Assembly: GCA_038230775.1 (NCBI GenBank)
Contig: JBBRMQ010000149.1
Location: 1 to 10,594 of the forward strand
Source: JBBRMQ01 sp038230775
Lineage (GTDB): Bacteria > Acidobacteriota > Thermoanaerobaculia > Gp7-AA8
Length of the DNA stretch: 10,594 nucleotides
Direction of reading: 5' to 3'
Part shown: one piece after another, positions 1 to 6,556 of the stretch
How the letters are laid out: each line of letters starts with the position of its first letter
How positions within the stretch are numbered: position 1 is the stretch's first letter
Made by a program: the position numbers and the translations under genes
Notes under the pieces: model-generated
Database searches by the model: none
Told to the model about the DNA's origin: nothing
What the model saw: only the letters and a program-made list of their open reading frames with translations

Positions 1-600
1 CCGCCGAGCGATGCTGCAGTATCACCGTTGACGAGGCCGCTGAACGTCGCCGTCAGCGCCGGGTTGGCGGCGCCGTAGATCTTCGACTTGTCATCGGCGG
101 TCACAGTCAGCGAAGCTTTTTGAATCGTGAGCGTGCCGGCAACGAACGTGATGCTGTAGTTCGTGGACGTGACGCCACTCGCGGTGATCGGGTACGAGCC
201 GACAGCGCTCGCCGCGGTGGCCGTGGTCGTCGCCGACAACGTACCGCCGAGCGATGCTGCAGTATCACCGTTGACGAGGCCGCTGAACGTCGCCGTCAGC
301 GCCGGGTTGGCGGCGCCGTAGATCTTCGACTTGTCATCGGCGGTCACAGTCAGCGAAGCTTTCTGAATCGTGAGCGTGCCGGCAACGAACGTGATGCTGT
401 AGTTCGTGGACGTCAGGCCGCTGGCCGTGATCGGGTACGAGCCGGCTGCGCTCGCCGCGGTTGCCGTGGTCGTCACCGACAACGCACCGCCGAGCGATGC
501 AGCAGTATCGCCGTTGACGAAGCCGCTGAACGTCGCCGTCAGCGCGGGGTTGGCTGCGCTGTAGATTTTCGACTTGTCATCGGCTGTCACGCTCAGCGCC
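1..600 (-). repeat. Tandem 243-nt MBG-domain coding repeats
   Basis: The same DNA motif (ccgccgagcgatgctgcag) begins at 1 and 244, and a diverged form begins at 487, giving an exact 243-nt (81-codon) period. By hand count, units 1-243 and 244-486 differ at about a dozen bases, almost all in the last 80 nt. The first 160 nt differ at only one or two. The 487-600 copy is more diverged, with several synonymous and a few coding changes. Each unit encodes one MBG-type beta-domain with the core ADDKSKIYGAANPALTATFS. The array runs off the left edge, so total copy number is unknown. Repeats this similar suggest recent duplication or gene conversion. Confidence 0.9.
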
Positions 601-3600
601 GCCCTATTGACGTTGATCGAGACGGTGCGCGTCGCATTCTCGTAGTTCGCGGAATCGATCGGGGTGAACGTCGACGAGAGCGGTTGCGCGTTCCCCGCGT
701 TGGGGACCGTCCCCGCGGCGGGCGTGTATACGAACGCACCGGCAACATCGGACGTGGCGTTCAATTGCGTGGCACTGAGCGCAGTGCCGTACACGATATC
801 GGCCGGATTGTTCCAGACGATATTCGCGACGCCCTTCGCGATGCTCACCGAGTACGACTGCGTGCCCGAACAGCCGAATGCGTCCGTCGCCTTGACGCTG
901 AAGGCGAATGGGCCGGCCGCCGTCGGAGTGCCGCTCAGGAGTCCGTTCGTGGCGAGAGTCATCCCGGACGGAAGCGTCCCCGTCGAGGTGAACGTGTGGG
1001 GCGCCACTCCGCCCGTTGCAGTCAACGGTTGCGAATAGCTGACGCCGACCTGTCCGTTCGACACAGTCGCCGGTGTCACTGCGATCGTCGGACACGCCGA
1101 AGCGCAGAGCGAGCCGTTGATGATGAGCGAGAACGCGCGGAGGCTGCCGATATCACCGGCGCCCCCGTCGATGACCTTCACGGTCCAGACGCCGTTCGGG
1201 TTTTCGCCAGCGACGGTGGACAGCGGCACGAGCGGGCGGAAATTGCCTGTGAACGGATTCGCGGATGACGTCAGCGACGAGAAGGTAATCGCTGCACTGT
1301 CGTCGAACGTCGTGTTGCAGAAATTGTGTCCGGCATTGCCGCCGATGGGTGTCAACTGGACGGTGGTGCCGGACGGCGAAACGAGCAGGATCGCGAGGTC
1401 GCCTACGAATGTGTGGTCGAGACCGACGCCTGTGGCCCCGATGGCCGAGCTGCACGCGCTGCCATCGAGGCGGAAGCGCACGCTCGAGACGGCGCCGCCG
1501 ATGCCGGAAATCGTGACGGGGACGCTGATGCCGGTCGCGTTGTTATCCGGAATGGCGACGGGAGGACCGGTGTAGGAGAACGTGCTGGACGTCGCATCCG
1601 GTGCGCCGAGGAGGAGGTCGACGGACTTGGTGCGCGGAGCGACTGCACCTGCCCAGTTCACGGTAACCACAAAGCGCGCTTTCGCCCCGCATAACGTCGC
1701 CGCGGGAACGCTGAATGCGATCGGGGTCGTCGTGGTGCTCGATGCGCTCGCTGCCAGATCGGAGACCGCGCTGCTCGCCGCCGTGAAGACGACGTTCGAG
1801 GAGAGATCGGTCAACGTGACAGCGATGTTGGTCGCCGGGGCAAAGCCGCCGTTCGTCACCTGCACCGTGACCTGGCCGCGCTCACCGGGCTCGATGAAGG
1901 CATTGCCGTTTCCACCGGGCCCGGGAGTGATGCTCACACTGCCGATGGACAGCAGCGGCTGCGCCGTACCCGACAGTCCGATCTCCCACATGCCGCGCCC
2001 GTGTGTCGCCGCACGCAGAACGCGCGAAGCAGCCTGAATGTCGAGCGCGAAGACGGCCACTCGCGGAAGGCCGGTGCCGTACGGAGTCCAGCTCGAGCCG
2101 CCGTCGGCCGACGCATAGACGCCGATGTCGGTCCCGACGAAGACGTTGTTCGAATTCTGCGGATCGATGGCGATCGCGTTCACCGGCACGTCGGGAATTC
2201 CGGTTCCCGCCGCGAACCAGCCCGTGGCGCCGGTGGCCAGATTGTTCGTCTTCCAGACGTGCTGCCCTGCCGTCAGCCCGAATCCGGAGAACGTCACATA
2301 AGCGACGTTCTGGTTCGTGGGATCGATCGCGACGCGACCGACGAAGCGCGCCGGAAATGCGATCGGCGAGATTGCGGTCACGTCGGTCAGCGTCGAGGAA
2401 CCGGTCGTCGTGGCGTAGACCTTTCCATTCTTGAGACCGACGATGCGGACGTTGTCATTCTGCGGCGAGACGGCGATGCTGCTGATCGGCGTTCCGGAGA
2501 CGATCGGCGCCTGGCTGACGACCGTCATGGTCGTGCCGCGGTTGATGGAGCGGTACAGGCGATCCGTTCCGAAGTAGACCGTGCCGGGAGATCCCGGTCC
2601 GAGCGAAAGCGGCGCATAGAAGAGGACGACATCGTTCGTGATGCCGTTCGCCTGACCGTTCTGTCCGAGGAACGTCCATCCGTTGTCGTGCGTGTCGGCG
2701 AGTCTTGTCGCGCGCGCGAAACCGATGATGCTGTTCTGCTGATTGAAGTACGTGTGGTACATCAGCACGTCGGACTCGTCGTTGCTGCTGTTGTCGATCG
2801 CGGCATTGCCGCCATCGCCAAAGTCGGCGCGGGTCCACGCGTTGGTCGGCTGCAGGAGCTGCGTGCCGTTGTCCTGCGTGCCGCCGAGATTGATGTAGCG
2901 GTCGAAGGCCGAGCTGGCGACGGACTGGAACTGCGTGGCGTTGAACGTGGAGTTGTTGAGACTGATCCACGTCTGACCGCCGTCGTTGGAGCGGAAGATG
3001 CCGCCGTCGTTGCCGTCGTACACGACCTGCGCGTTCGACGCGGCGTAGACCGTGACGTGGTTGTCGGCGTGGAGGCCGGTGTCGGTCCGGGTCATCGTGG
3101 TCGCGCCATCTGTGGAGCGCATCTGGATCGAAGCACGACAGGGATTCGTAGTCGACGTGCCGTTCGCCGCACCACCGAGCAGAACGTTGCTCGCGTTGGT
3201 CGGATCGACCGCCAGCGCGATGTCGTAGAAGCACTGGTTGTGGCAGAAGCCACGGCCAGAAGCCAGAGGCGCCGACCAGGTGAGGCCGCCGTCAGTCGAC
3301 TTGCGGAGAGCGCCATTCGCGGACGCGGTACAGCCGTTGGCCGCCGCAGTCATCGTCTCGCCGGTGGCGGCGTAGACGGTGAATGTGTCACCAACCTTCG
3401 CACCGGCCAGCTTCGCCTGAACTGCAAGGGTCAGCGTGCGCGCCCACGTAGGCGCGACGGCGTTTGCGTTCGTCGTCCGCCATACGCCGCCGAGAATGTT
3501 GGGGCTGCCGTTGGAGAGCGGAATTGTGACGAGAAGGTTGTTCGGATTGCCGGGCTCGAACATGCCATCGAGAAATGGCACGTTCGTGAAACCGAAACCG

Positions 3601-4586
3601 CCGAGGAGCGAGAACACCGGGCTCGCAGACATCATGTTTGTGGCGCGATAAATGCCTCGACCGGGCAACGTGAGACCGATCGTCGATCCATCGATGCCCG
3701 CCGCTCCGCCGACGGTGCCGATGAAGACGGTATTGGGATCGGTCGGATGAATGGCGATGAAGCTCACCGAACGGCTGCTGAAGACGTCCGCATTCGCCGC
3801 GTTGGAGCGGAAAGGCCCTTCTACGGTCGGACTCACGCCATCGGCATTGGTGATCCGGTAGATGCCGACGCCGAAGAACGAATCGACTGATCCGTTGGGC
3901 TCACCCGTTCCCACGAGGATCGTCGAGGGATTTGCCGGCGAGATCGCGATCGCGCCGATGGACAGCGTCAGGGCATTGTCCATGAGAGGCGTCCACGTCG
4001 CGCCGCCATTGAGCGACCGGTAGAGGCCGCCCTGTGCCGCGCCGACGTAAACGATGTCGGGGTTCGTCGGATGGACGGCGATCGCGGTCACGCGGCCGCT
4101 GACCGGAACCGAGACGCTGGTCGTCTGGCCATTCGGAATCGGAGCGGGACCGGTCGGCGACCACACACTGGTGCCGAGGCCGAACGGAGTGATCGCGAAT
4201 TTCGAAACGACCGAATGCTGCTCCTGACTCTGCATCAGGCGTAGCGCGGTCTCGCGCGGATTCTTCCCGCCAGGGTACGGCAACCCTCGCCGTAGCATGA
4301 TGTATTCGTCGCGCGCCCGAAGGAACTCTTCCTTGTTCACTCCCTGCGCGAACGCGGGCGTGTCCGGATCGATCGGCTCGTCGTCGAGCTTCTGCGCATG
4401 GTCGTCGATTCCGGGAGGCTGGTTCTTCTCCCCGTCGCGATCGCGACTCGTGTCGTCACCGGGAGATGTGGTGGTGTGAGGCGTGCGCACCGTCTTCTGC
4501 GCATTGGCAGTCAGCGGAAGGATCATGGCGAGAAAAACCGTCAGCAGGATGCGGACGAATGCAGAGCTTCCGCGAGTGCGGTCCAT
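1..4586 (-). CDS. Giant secreted Asp-box propeller protein with P-domain, Ig-like and MBG repeats (C-terminus beyond window)
   Basis: An uninterrupted minus-strand frame gives about 1,528 codons with no stop before the left edge. The ATG at 4586 follows an AAGGGG ribosome site, and residues 1-30 form a Sec signal peptide (basic start, hydrophobic core VRILLTVFLAMILPLT, likely cut after ANA). A charged, proline-rich linker leads to a propeller region of about residues 95-870. It carries Asp-box motifs SLNGGATW, STDGGLTW, SNDGGQTW and SADGGSSW and ends in the typical HGRGMW strand. Next come a CARDB/DUF11-like domain (about 884-1000), a proprotein-convertase P-domain (about 1004-1160; FVGDLAILLVSPSGT, NPNGVWTVKVID), a He_PIG-like Ig domain (about 1168-1248), a further Ig-like module (1250-1328) and MBG_2-type repeats from 1330 on (SKIYGAANPALTATFSG). 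No catalytic domain is visible, so enzyme activity is not claimed. A cell-surface or extracellular binding role is inferred. Cysteine pairs such as GFCHNQC fit disulfides in an exported protein. It is separated from the next minus-strand gene upstream by 314 nt, so it is probably transcribed alone. Confidence 0.9.
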   Translation of the reverse strand, partial: MDRTRGSSAFVRILLTVFLAMILPLTANAQKTVRTPHTTTSPGDDTSRDRDGEKNQPPGIDDHAQKLDDEPIDPDTPAFAQGVNKEEFLRARDEYIMLRRGLPYPGGKNPRETALRLMQSQEQHSVVSKFAITPFGLGTSVWSPTGPAPIPNGQTTSVSVPVSGRVTAIAVHPTNPDIVYVGAAQGGLYRSLNGGATWTPLMDNALTLSIGAIAISPANPSTILVGTGEPNGSVDSFFGVGIYRITNADGVSPTVEGPFRSNAANADVFSSRSVSFIAIHPTDPNTVFIGTVGGAAGIDGSTIGLTLPGRGIYRATNMMSASPVFSLLGGFGFTNVPFLDGMFEPGNPNNLLVTIPLSNGSPNILGGVWRTTNANAVAPTWARTLTLAVQAKLAGAKVGDTFTVYAATGETMTAAANGCTASANGALRKSTDGGLTWSAPLASGRGFCHNQCFYDIALAVDPTNASNVLLGGAANGTSTTNPCRASIQMRSTDGATTMTRTDTGLHADNHVTVYAASNAQVVYDGNDGGIFRSNDGGQTWISLNNSTFNATQFQSVASSAFDRYINLGGTQDNGTQLLQPTNAWTRADFGDGGNAAIDNSSNDESDVLMYHTYFNQQNSIIGFARATRLADTHDNGWTFLGQNGQANGITNDVVLFYAPLSLGPGSPGTVYFGTDRLYRSINRGTTMTVVSQAPIVSGTPISSIAVSPQNDNVRIVGLKNGKVYATTTGSSTLTDVTAISPIAFPARFVGRVAIDPTNQNVAYVTFSGFGLTAGQHVWKTNNLATGATGWFAAGTGIPDVPVNAIAIDPQNSNNVFVGTDIGVYASADGGSSWTPYGTGLPRVAVFALDIQAASRVLRAATHGRGMWEIGLSGTAQPLLSIGSVSITPGPGGNGNAFIEPGERGQVTVQVTNGGFAPATNIAVTLTDLSSNVVFTAASSAVSDLAASASSTTTTPIAFSVPAATLCGAKARFVVTVNWAGAVAPRTKSVDLLLGAPDATSSTFSYTGPPVAIPDNNATGISVPVTISGIGGAVSSVRFRLDGSACSSAIGATGVGLDHTFVGDLAILLVSPSGTTVQLTPIGGNAGHNFCNTTFDDSAAITFSSLTSSANPFTGNFRPLVPLSTVAGENPNGVWTVKVIDGGAGDIGSLRAFSLIINGSLCASACPTIAVTPATVSNGQVGVSYSQPLTATGGVAPHTFTSTGTLPSGMTLATNGLLSGTPTAAGPFAFSVKATDAFGCSGTQSYSVSIAKGVANIVWNNPADIVYGTALSATQLNATSDVAGAFVYTPAAGTVPNAGNAQPLSSTFTPIDSANYENATRTVSINVNRAALSVTADDKSKIYSAANPALTATFSGFVNGDTAASLGGALSVTTTATAASAAGSYPITASGLTSTNYSITFVAGTLTIQKASLTVTADDKSKIYGAANPALTATFSGLVNGDTAASLGGTLSATTTATAASAVGSYPITASGVTSTNYSITFVAGTLTIQKASLTVTADDKSKIYGAANPALTATFSGLVNGDTAASLG

Positions 4587-4592
4587 GGAGTA

Positions 4593-4598
4593 CCCCTT
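4593..4598 (-). promoter_or_regulatory. Ribosome binding site of the giant exported protein
   Basis: On the minus strand AAGGGG lies six bases before the ATG at 4586. It is a good Shine-Dalgarno match. It fixes this ATG, which also begins the signal peptide, as the start. Confidence 0.7.
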
Positions 4599-4685
4599 TT
4601 TGTTATTAGAAATTGGATTGGAACGGCGGATTCTAAACACGTTCTTTATCGAAACCCAGAGAAAAGATGAAAGTGTCGTGGCGGC

Positions 4686-4820
4686 CGATGAGCGAAGACA
4701 TCAGAGTACGAGCGCGACTGAGCCTGGACCGAATGTGTGTCCCAGTCGCTCGATGCGCGACGTCCACGCTGGATCGAATGTGTTTCTCGCTCCGCATTCG
4801 ATGAGCGAGGTTCACACTGC
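4686..4820. repeat. Degenerate repeats forming two tandem imperfect hairpins in a non-coding spacer
   Basis: The spacer 4587-4900 holds no convincing gene. Within it, a motif like cgatgNgcgaNgt recurs at 4686, 4751 and 4799, and a motif like tggaNcgaatgtgt recurs at 4725 and 4770 (45-nt offset). The second motif is roughly the inverse of the first, so they can pair. The right hairpin has the stem ctcgctc (4786-4792) with gagcgag (4803-4809), plus outer pairing of gtgt (4780-4783) with acac (4814-4817). The left hairpin has gtcgc (4745-4749) with gcgac (4757-4761). The pair lies 160-230 nt upstream of the exported-protein start, so it could be a double operator, a 5' leader structure or a decayed small repeat element. 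Which of these it is cannot be told from sequence alone. Confidence 0.5.
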
Positions 4821-4831
4821 ACGATGATGGA

Positions 4832-4848
4832 GCCACCGAGACGGTGGC
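4832..4848 (-). terminator. Possible transcription terminator or hairpin repeat after the MoaD-like gene
   Basis: A perfect 7-bp GC stem (gccaccg with cggtggc) with a 3-nt loop lies about 50 nt past the stop of the MoaD-like gene on the minus strand. No T-run follows on either strand. It may therefore be a dispersed chromosomal hairpin rather than a true intrinsic terminator. Confidence 0.35.
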
Positions 4849-4873
4849 GCTACACCGAATAACGCAAATGTGG

Positions 4874-4910
4874 GGGCGGGCTTCAGCCCACCCTCGGCGG
4901 CTAGCCGCCG
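4874..4910. repeat. Two adjacent GC-rich palindromes at the 3' end of the MoaD-like gene
   Basis: gggcgggc (4874-4881) pairs with gcccaccc (4886-4893) through seven of eight bases around a TTCA loop. Immediately beside it is a perfect 16-nt palindrome at 4895-4910, cggcggctagccgccg, which contains the TAG stop (4903-4901) and the two C-terminal glycine codons of the MoaD-like gene. Together with the hairpin at 4832-4848 this makes a cluster of three stems. They may protect or terminate the 3' end of the propeller/MoaD transcript. Confidence 0.55.
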
Positions 4911-5182
4911 CTGACTGCAGGCAGGATCACGATCTCCGCGCCGTCGCGCACGGCCGAGGAGAGGCCGTCGATGTCGCGGATGCTTTCGCCGTCGACGAAG
5001 ATGTTGATGTGCTGGCGCACGTCGCCGCGCTCGGTGAGCACGCGATCGCGCACACCCGGGCATTCGTTCCACAGAAGCGACAGCGCGTCGGACACCGATC
5101 GCACTTCGCCCTTGATGCGAACCTGGCGGCGATTGCGCGCGAGCTCCTGCAGCGGTCCCGGAATCGTGACCACGACCGACAT
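4901..5182 (-). CDS. MoaD/ThiS-family ubiquitin-like protein
   Basis: This 93-aa protein has the size and beta-grasp pattern of the MoaD/ThiS family: MSVVVTIPGPLQELA strand and helix, the segment VSDALSLLWNECPGVRDRVL, the INIFVDGESI strand, the DGAEIVILPAVSGG end, and a terminal Gly-Gly. In this family an E1-like enzyme adenylates the C-terminal glycine, which is then thiocarboxylated to act as sulfur donor (molybdopterin, thiamine, cysteine or thio-metabolite synthesis) or, in SAMP-type proteins, as a protein modifier. The ATG at 5182 is chosen because it overlaps the upstream TGA as TGATG and places the first beta-strand at the N-terminus. An in-frame ATG at 5206 would only add eight residues overlapping the propeller gene. 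The stop directly follows Gly-Gly, leaving it exposed. No moaE, moeB, thiG or thiF gene is in the window, so the pathway is unknown. Its partner gene suggests a dedicated role. Confidence 0.88.
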   Translation of the reverse strand: MSVVVTIPGPLQELARNRRQVRIKGEVRSVSDALSLLWNECPGVRDRVLTERGDVRQHINIFVDGESIRDIDGLSSAVRDGAEIVILPAVSGG

Positions 5183-6279
5183 CAGGCGATCGCCGCCTTC
5201 ACGCACACGATCGGCGGCAGGCCGTCGATCACCGTCGACCAGCTCTTGCCATCATCGCGTGACGCGAAGAGCTTTCCGCTGCGCGTTCCGAAATAGACGC
5301 CGACCGGATCGAGCGGATCGACTCCCATCGCATCGCGAATGACCGTCTCGTATGCATCTTTCTGCGGCAGCCCTTTCGTCATCGGCTGCCATTTCTTCCC
5401 TGCGTTCTGCGTGCGGTAGACGCGCAGCTTTCCTTCCGGCGTGCAGCGGAACATGTCCGCCTCCAGCGGTACGATCCACGCGGTGTCGGGATTTCGGGGA
5501 TGAATACCCATCGCGAATCCGAAGTCGGACGGAACGCCGTTCGCGACGTCGTTCCAGCTTAGGCCGCGGTCGTCGCTGCGATACAGACCCCAGTGATTCT
5601 GCAGATACATCCGGTCCGGCTGCTGCTTCGATTGCACGACCTTGTGCACGCATTGCCCGAACTCGGGATGTTTGTCGGGCAGAAACTCGGCGCGGACGCC
5701 TTTGTTCGATGGCCGCCAGCTCGCGCCGCCGTCATCGGTGACGTAGAAGCCGGCGGTGGAGACCGCGACACAGATGCGGCGCCGGTCTTCCGGATCGAGC
5801 AGGATCGTGTGCAGACAGAGTCCGCCGCCGCCCGGCACCCACTTCGAACGCTGCGGATGATTCCACAGCCCTTCTTCAAGATCCCACGTCTCGCCACCGT
5901 CGGTGCTCTTGAACAATGCTGCGGGCTCGACGCCGCAGTACATCGTGCCGTCGGTTCCGATTGCGATCTGCCAGATGTTCTTGAGCGCGGCGTCGGTCTG
6001 CGCCGGAAACTTCACGTTCGCCTCCACCGGATTCGTCCAGGTCTTGCCGAAGTTCTCGCTCGATCGCAGCAACGCGCCGAAGTGCATGCTGGACGGTCCG
6101 GCCCAGACGCGCTTGCCGTCGTACGCCATCGCGTACACGGCGCTGCCGGGAAAGTACGGCCCGCCCATGTCCCATGACGAACGGCGCTTGTTCGAGCGAA
6201 AGATGAAGGCGCCCTTCATCGTGCCGGTGAGGAGGAGAACGTCGCCCTTTTTCGGCTTGATGTGCTGAGCTTTCGGCAT
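5182..6279 (-). CDS. Cytoplasmic Asp-box (BNR/sialidase-like) beta-propeller protein
   Basis: This 365-aa protein contains six evenly spaced Asp-box-like turns: S74-W81 (SENFGKTW), S125-W132 (STDGGETW), T181-W188 (TDDGGASW), S235-W242 (SDDRGLSW), T290-W297 and S340-W347 (SRDDGKSW). These define a six- or seven-bladed propeller of the WD40/YVTN/BNR-like superfamily, often annotated as exo-alpha-sialidase or glycosyl hydrolase. The catalytic Arg triad and FRIP motif of true sialidases are not evident, and there is no signal peptide, so a cytoplasmic binding or enzymatic role other than sialic acid cleavage is more likely. Its TGA shares one base with the ATG of the MoaD-like gene, which implies translational coupling and joint function. 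The ATG at 6279 has no good ribosome site. A TAGAAT box eight bases upstream raises the possibility of a leaderless message. Confidence 0.88.
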   Translation of the reverse strand: MPKAQHIKPKKGDVLLLTGTMKGAFIFRSNKRRSSWDMGGPYFPGSAVYAMAYDGKRVWAGPSSMHFGALLRSSENFGKTWTNPVEANVKFPAQTDAALKNIWQIAIGTDGTMYCGVEPAALFKSTDGGETWDLEEGLWNHPQRSKWVPGGGGLCLHTILLDPEDRRRICVAVSTAGFYVTDDGGASWRPSNKGVRAEFLPDKHPEFGQCVHKVVQSKQQPDRMYLQNHWGLYRSDDRGLSWNDVANGVPSDFGFAMGIHPRNPDTAWIVPLEADMFRCTPEGKLRVYRTQNAGKKWQPMTKGLPQKDAYETVIRDAMGVDPLDPVGVYFGTRSGKLFASRDDGKSWSTVIDGLPPIVCVKAAIA

Positions 6280-6286
6280 GAGGCGG

Positions 6287-6292
6287 ATTCTA
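6287..6292 (-). promoter_or_regulatory. Candidate -10 box of the propeller/MoaD unit
   Basis: On the minus strand TAGAAT is followed by seven bases and then the ATG at 6279, which would put the transcription start at or next to the start codon. No convincing -35 hexamer is found 16-18 nt upstream. The same 11-mer TAGAATCCGCC occurs at 4635-4625, upstream of the exported propeller gene. Confidence 0.3.
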
Positions 6293-6305
6293 TCGCGATG
6301 GGAGA

Positions 6306-6482
6306 GTGCCCCTCATCCGCCCTTCGGGCACCTTCTCCCCGCACGCGGGGAGAAGGGCTACGAATCATCCGCCCTCGGGGCTAACGAGGTTAGTAGAATC
6401 ATCCGCCTTCGGGGCTAACGAGGTTCGTAGCCCCTCGCCCCGCTTGCGGGGAGAGGGTGGCCGAAGGCCGGGTGAGGGGCCC
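6306..6482. repeat. Composite inverted-repeat element with 59-nt arms
   Basis: The arm 6306-6364 and the reverse complement of 6424-6482 match over 59 nt with about nine mismatches, ending in the shared ctacgaa. Each arm is itself palindromic: ctccccg/cggggag in the left arm, and cggcc/ggccg-type stems around ttcgg. The core cctcatccg...ccttcgg...ccttctcccc resembles dispersed REP/BIME-like repeats reported in several GC-rich phyla. It encodes nothing convincing and fills most of the divergent spacer between the propeller gene and the methyltransferase. It could act as a bidirectional structural barrier, or be a non-autonomous repeat mobilised by a RAYT-type transposase encoded elsewhere. Confidence 0.8.
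6362..6429. repeat. Two 34-nt direct repeats in the centre of the inverted-repeat element
   Basis: gaatcatccgcc[c/t]tcgggg at 6362-6395 is repeated at 6396-6429 with only two substitutions. The repeats overlap the inner ends of the two long arms. They suggest internal tandem duplication of a piece of the element. Confidence 0.85.
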
Positions 6483-6543
6483 ATCGCACTTCCAACGCTC
6501 ATTCCAACGGACGTTCCTACGATCGGTGCCTATCTTGTGACTC

Positions 6544-6550
6544 GAAGGAG
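6544..6550 (+). promoter_or_regulatory. Ribosome binding site of the methyltransferase
   Basis: GAAGGAG lies six bases before the ATG at 6557. It is a strong Shine-Dalgarno sequence and decides the start. Confidence 0.8.
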
Positions 6551-6556
6551 AACGAC

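Noticed and set aside
120..1268. 382-codon plus-strand open frame over the MBG and Ig region
   Set aside because: Arg-rich shadow that only mirrors the 243-nt repeats of the minus-strand gene.
2001..3890. 629-codon plus-strand open frame opposite the exported propeller
   Set aside because: Low-complexity Arg/Val/Asp-rich shadow. The minus-strand frame reads through the whole region with repeated Asp-box motifs.
4297..4836. Several short open frames on both strands at the 5' end of the exported gene and in the spacer
   Set aside because: They overlap the signal-peptide region of the real gene or the hairpin repeats, and none has a ribosome site or family resemblance.
5183..5206. Upstream in-frame start for the MoaD-like protein
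   Set aside because: It adds eight residues that do not fit the beta-grasp N-terminus; the TGATG junction is the more likely start.
6306..6482. CRISPR array
   Set aside because: Only two adjacent direct repeats with no spacers between them, inside an inverted-repeat element; no cas gene nearby.
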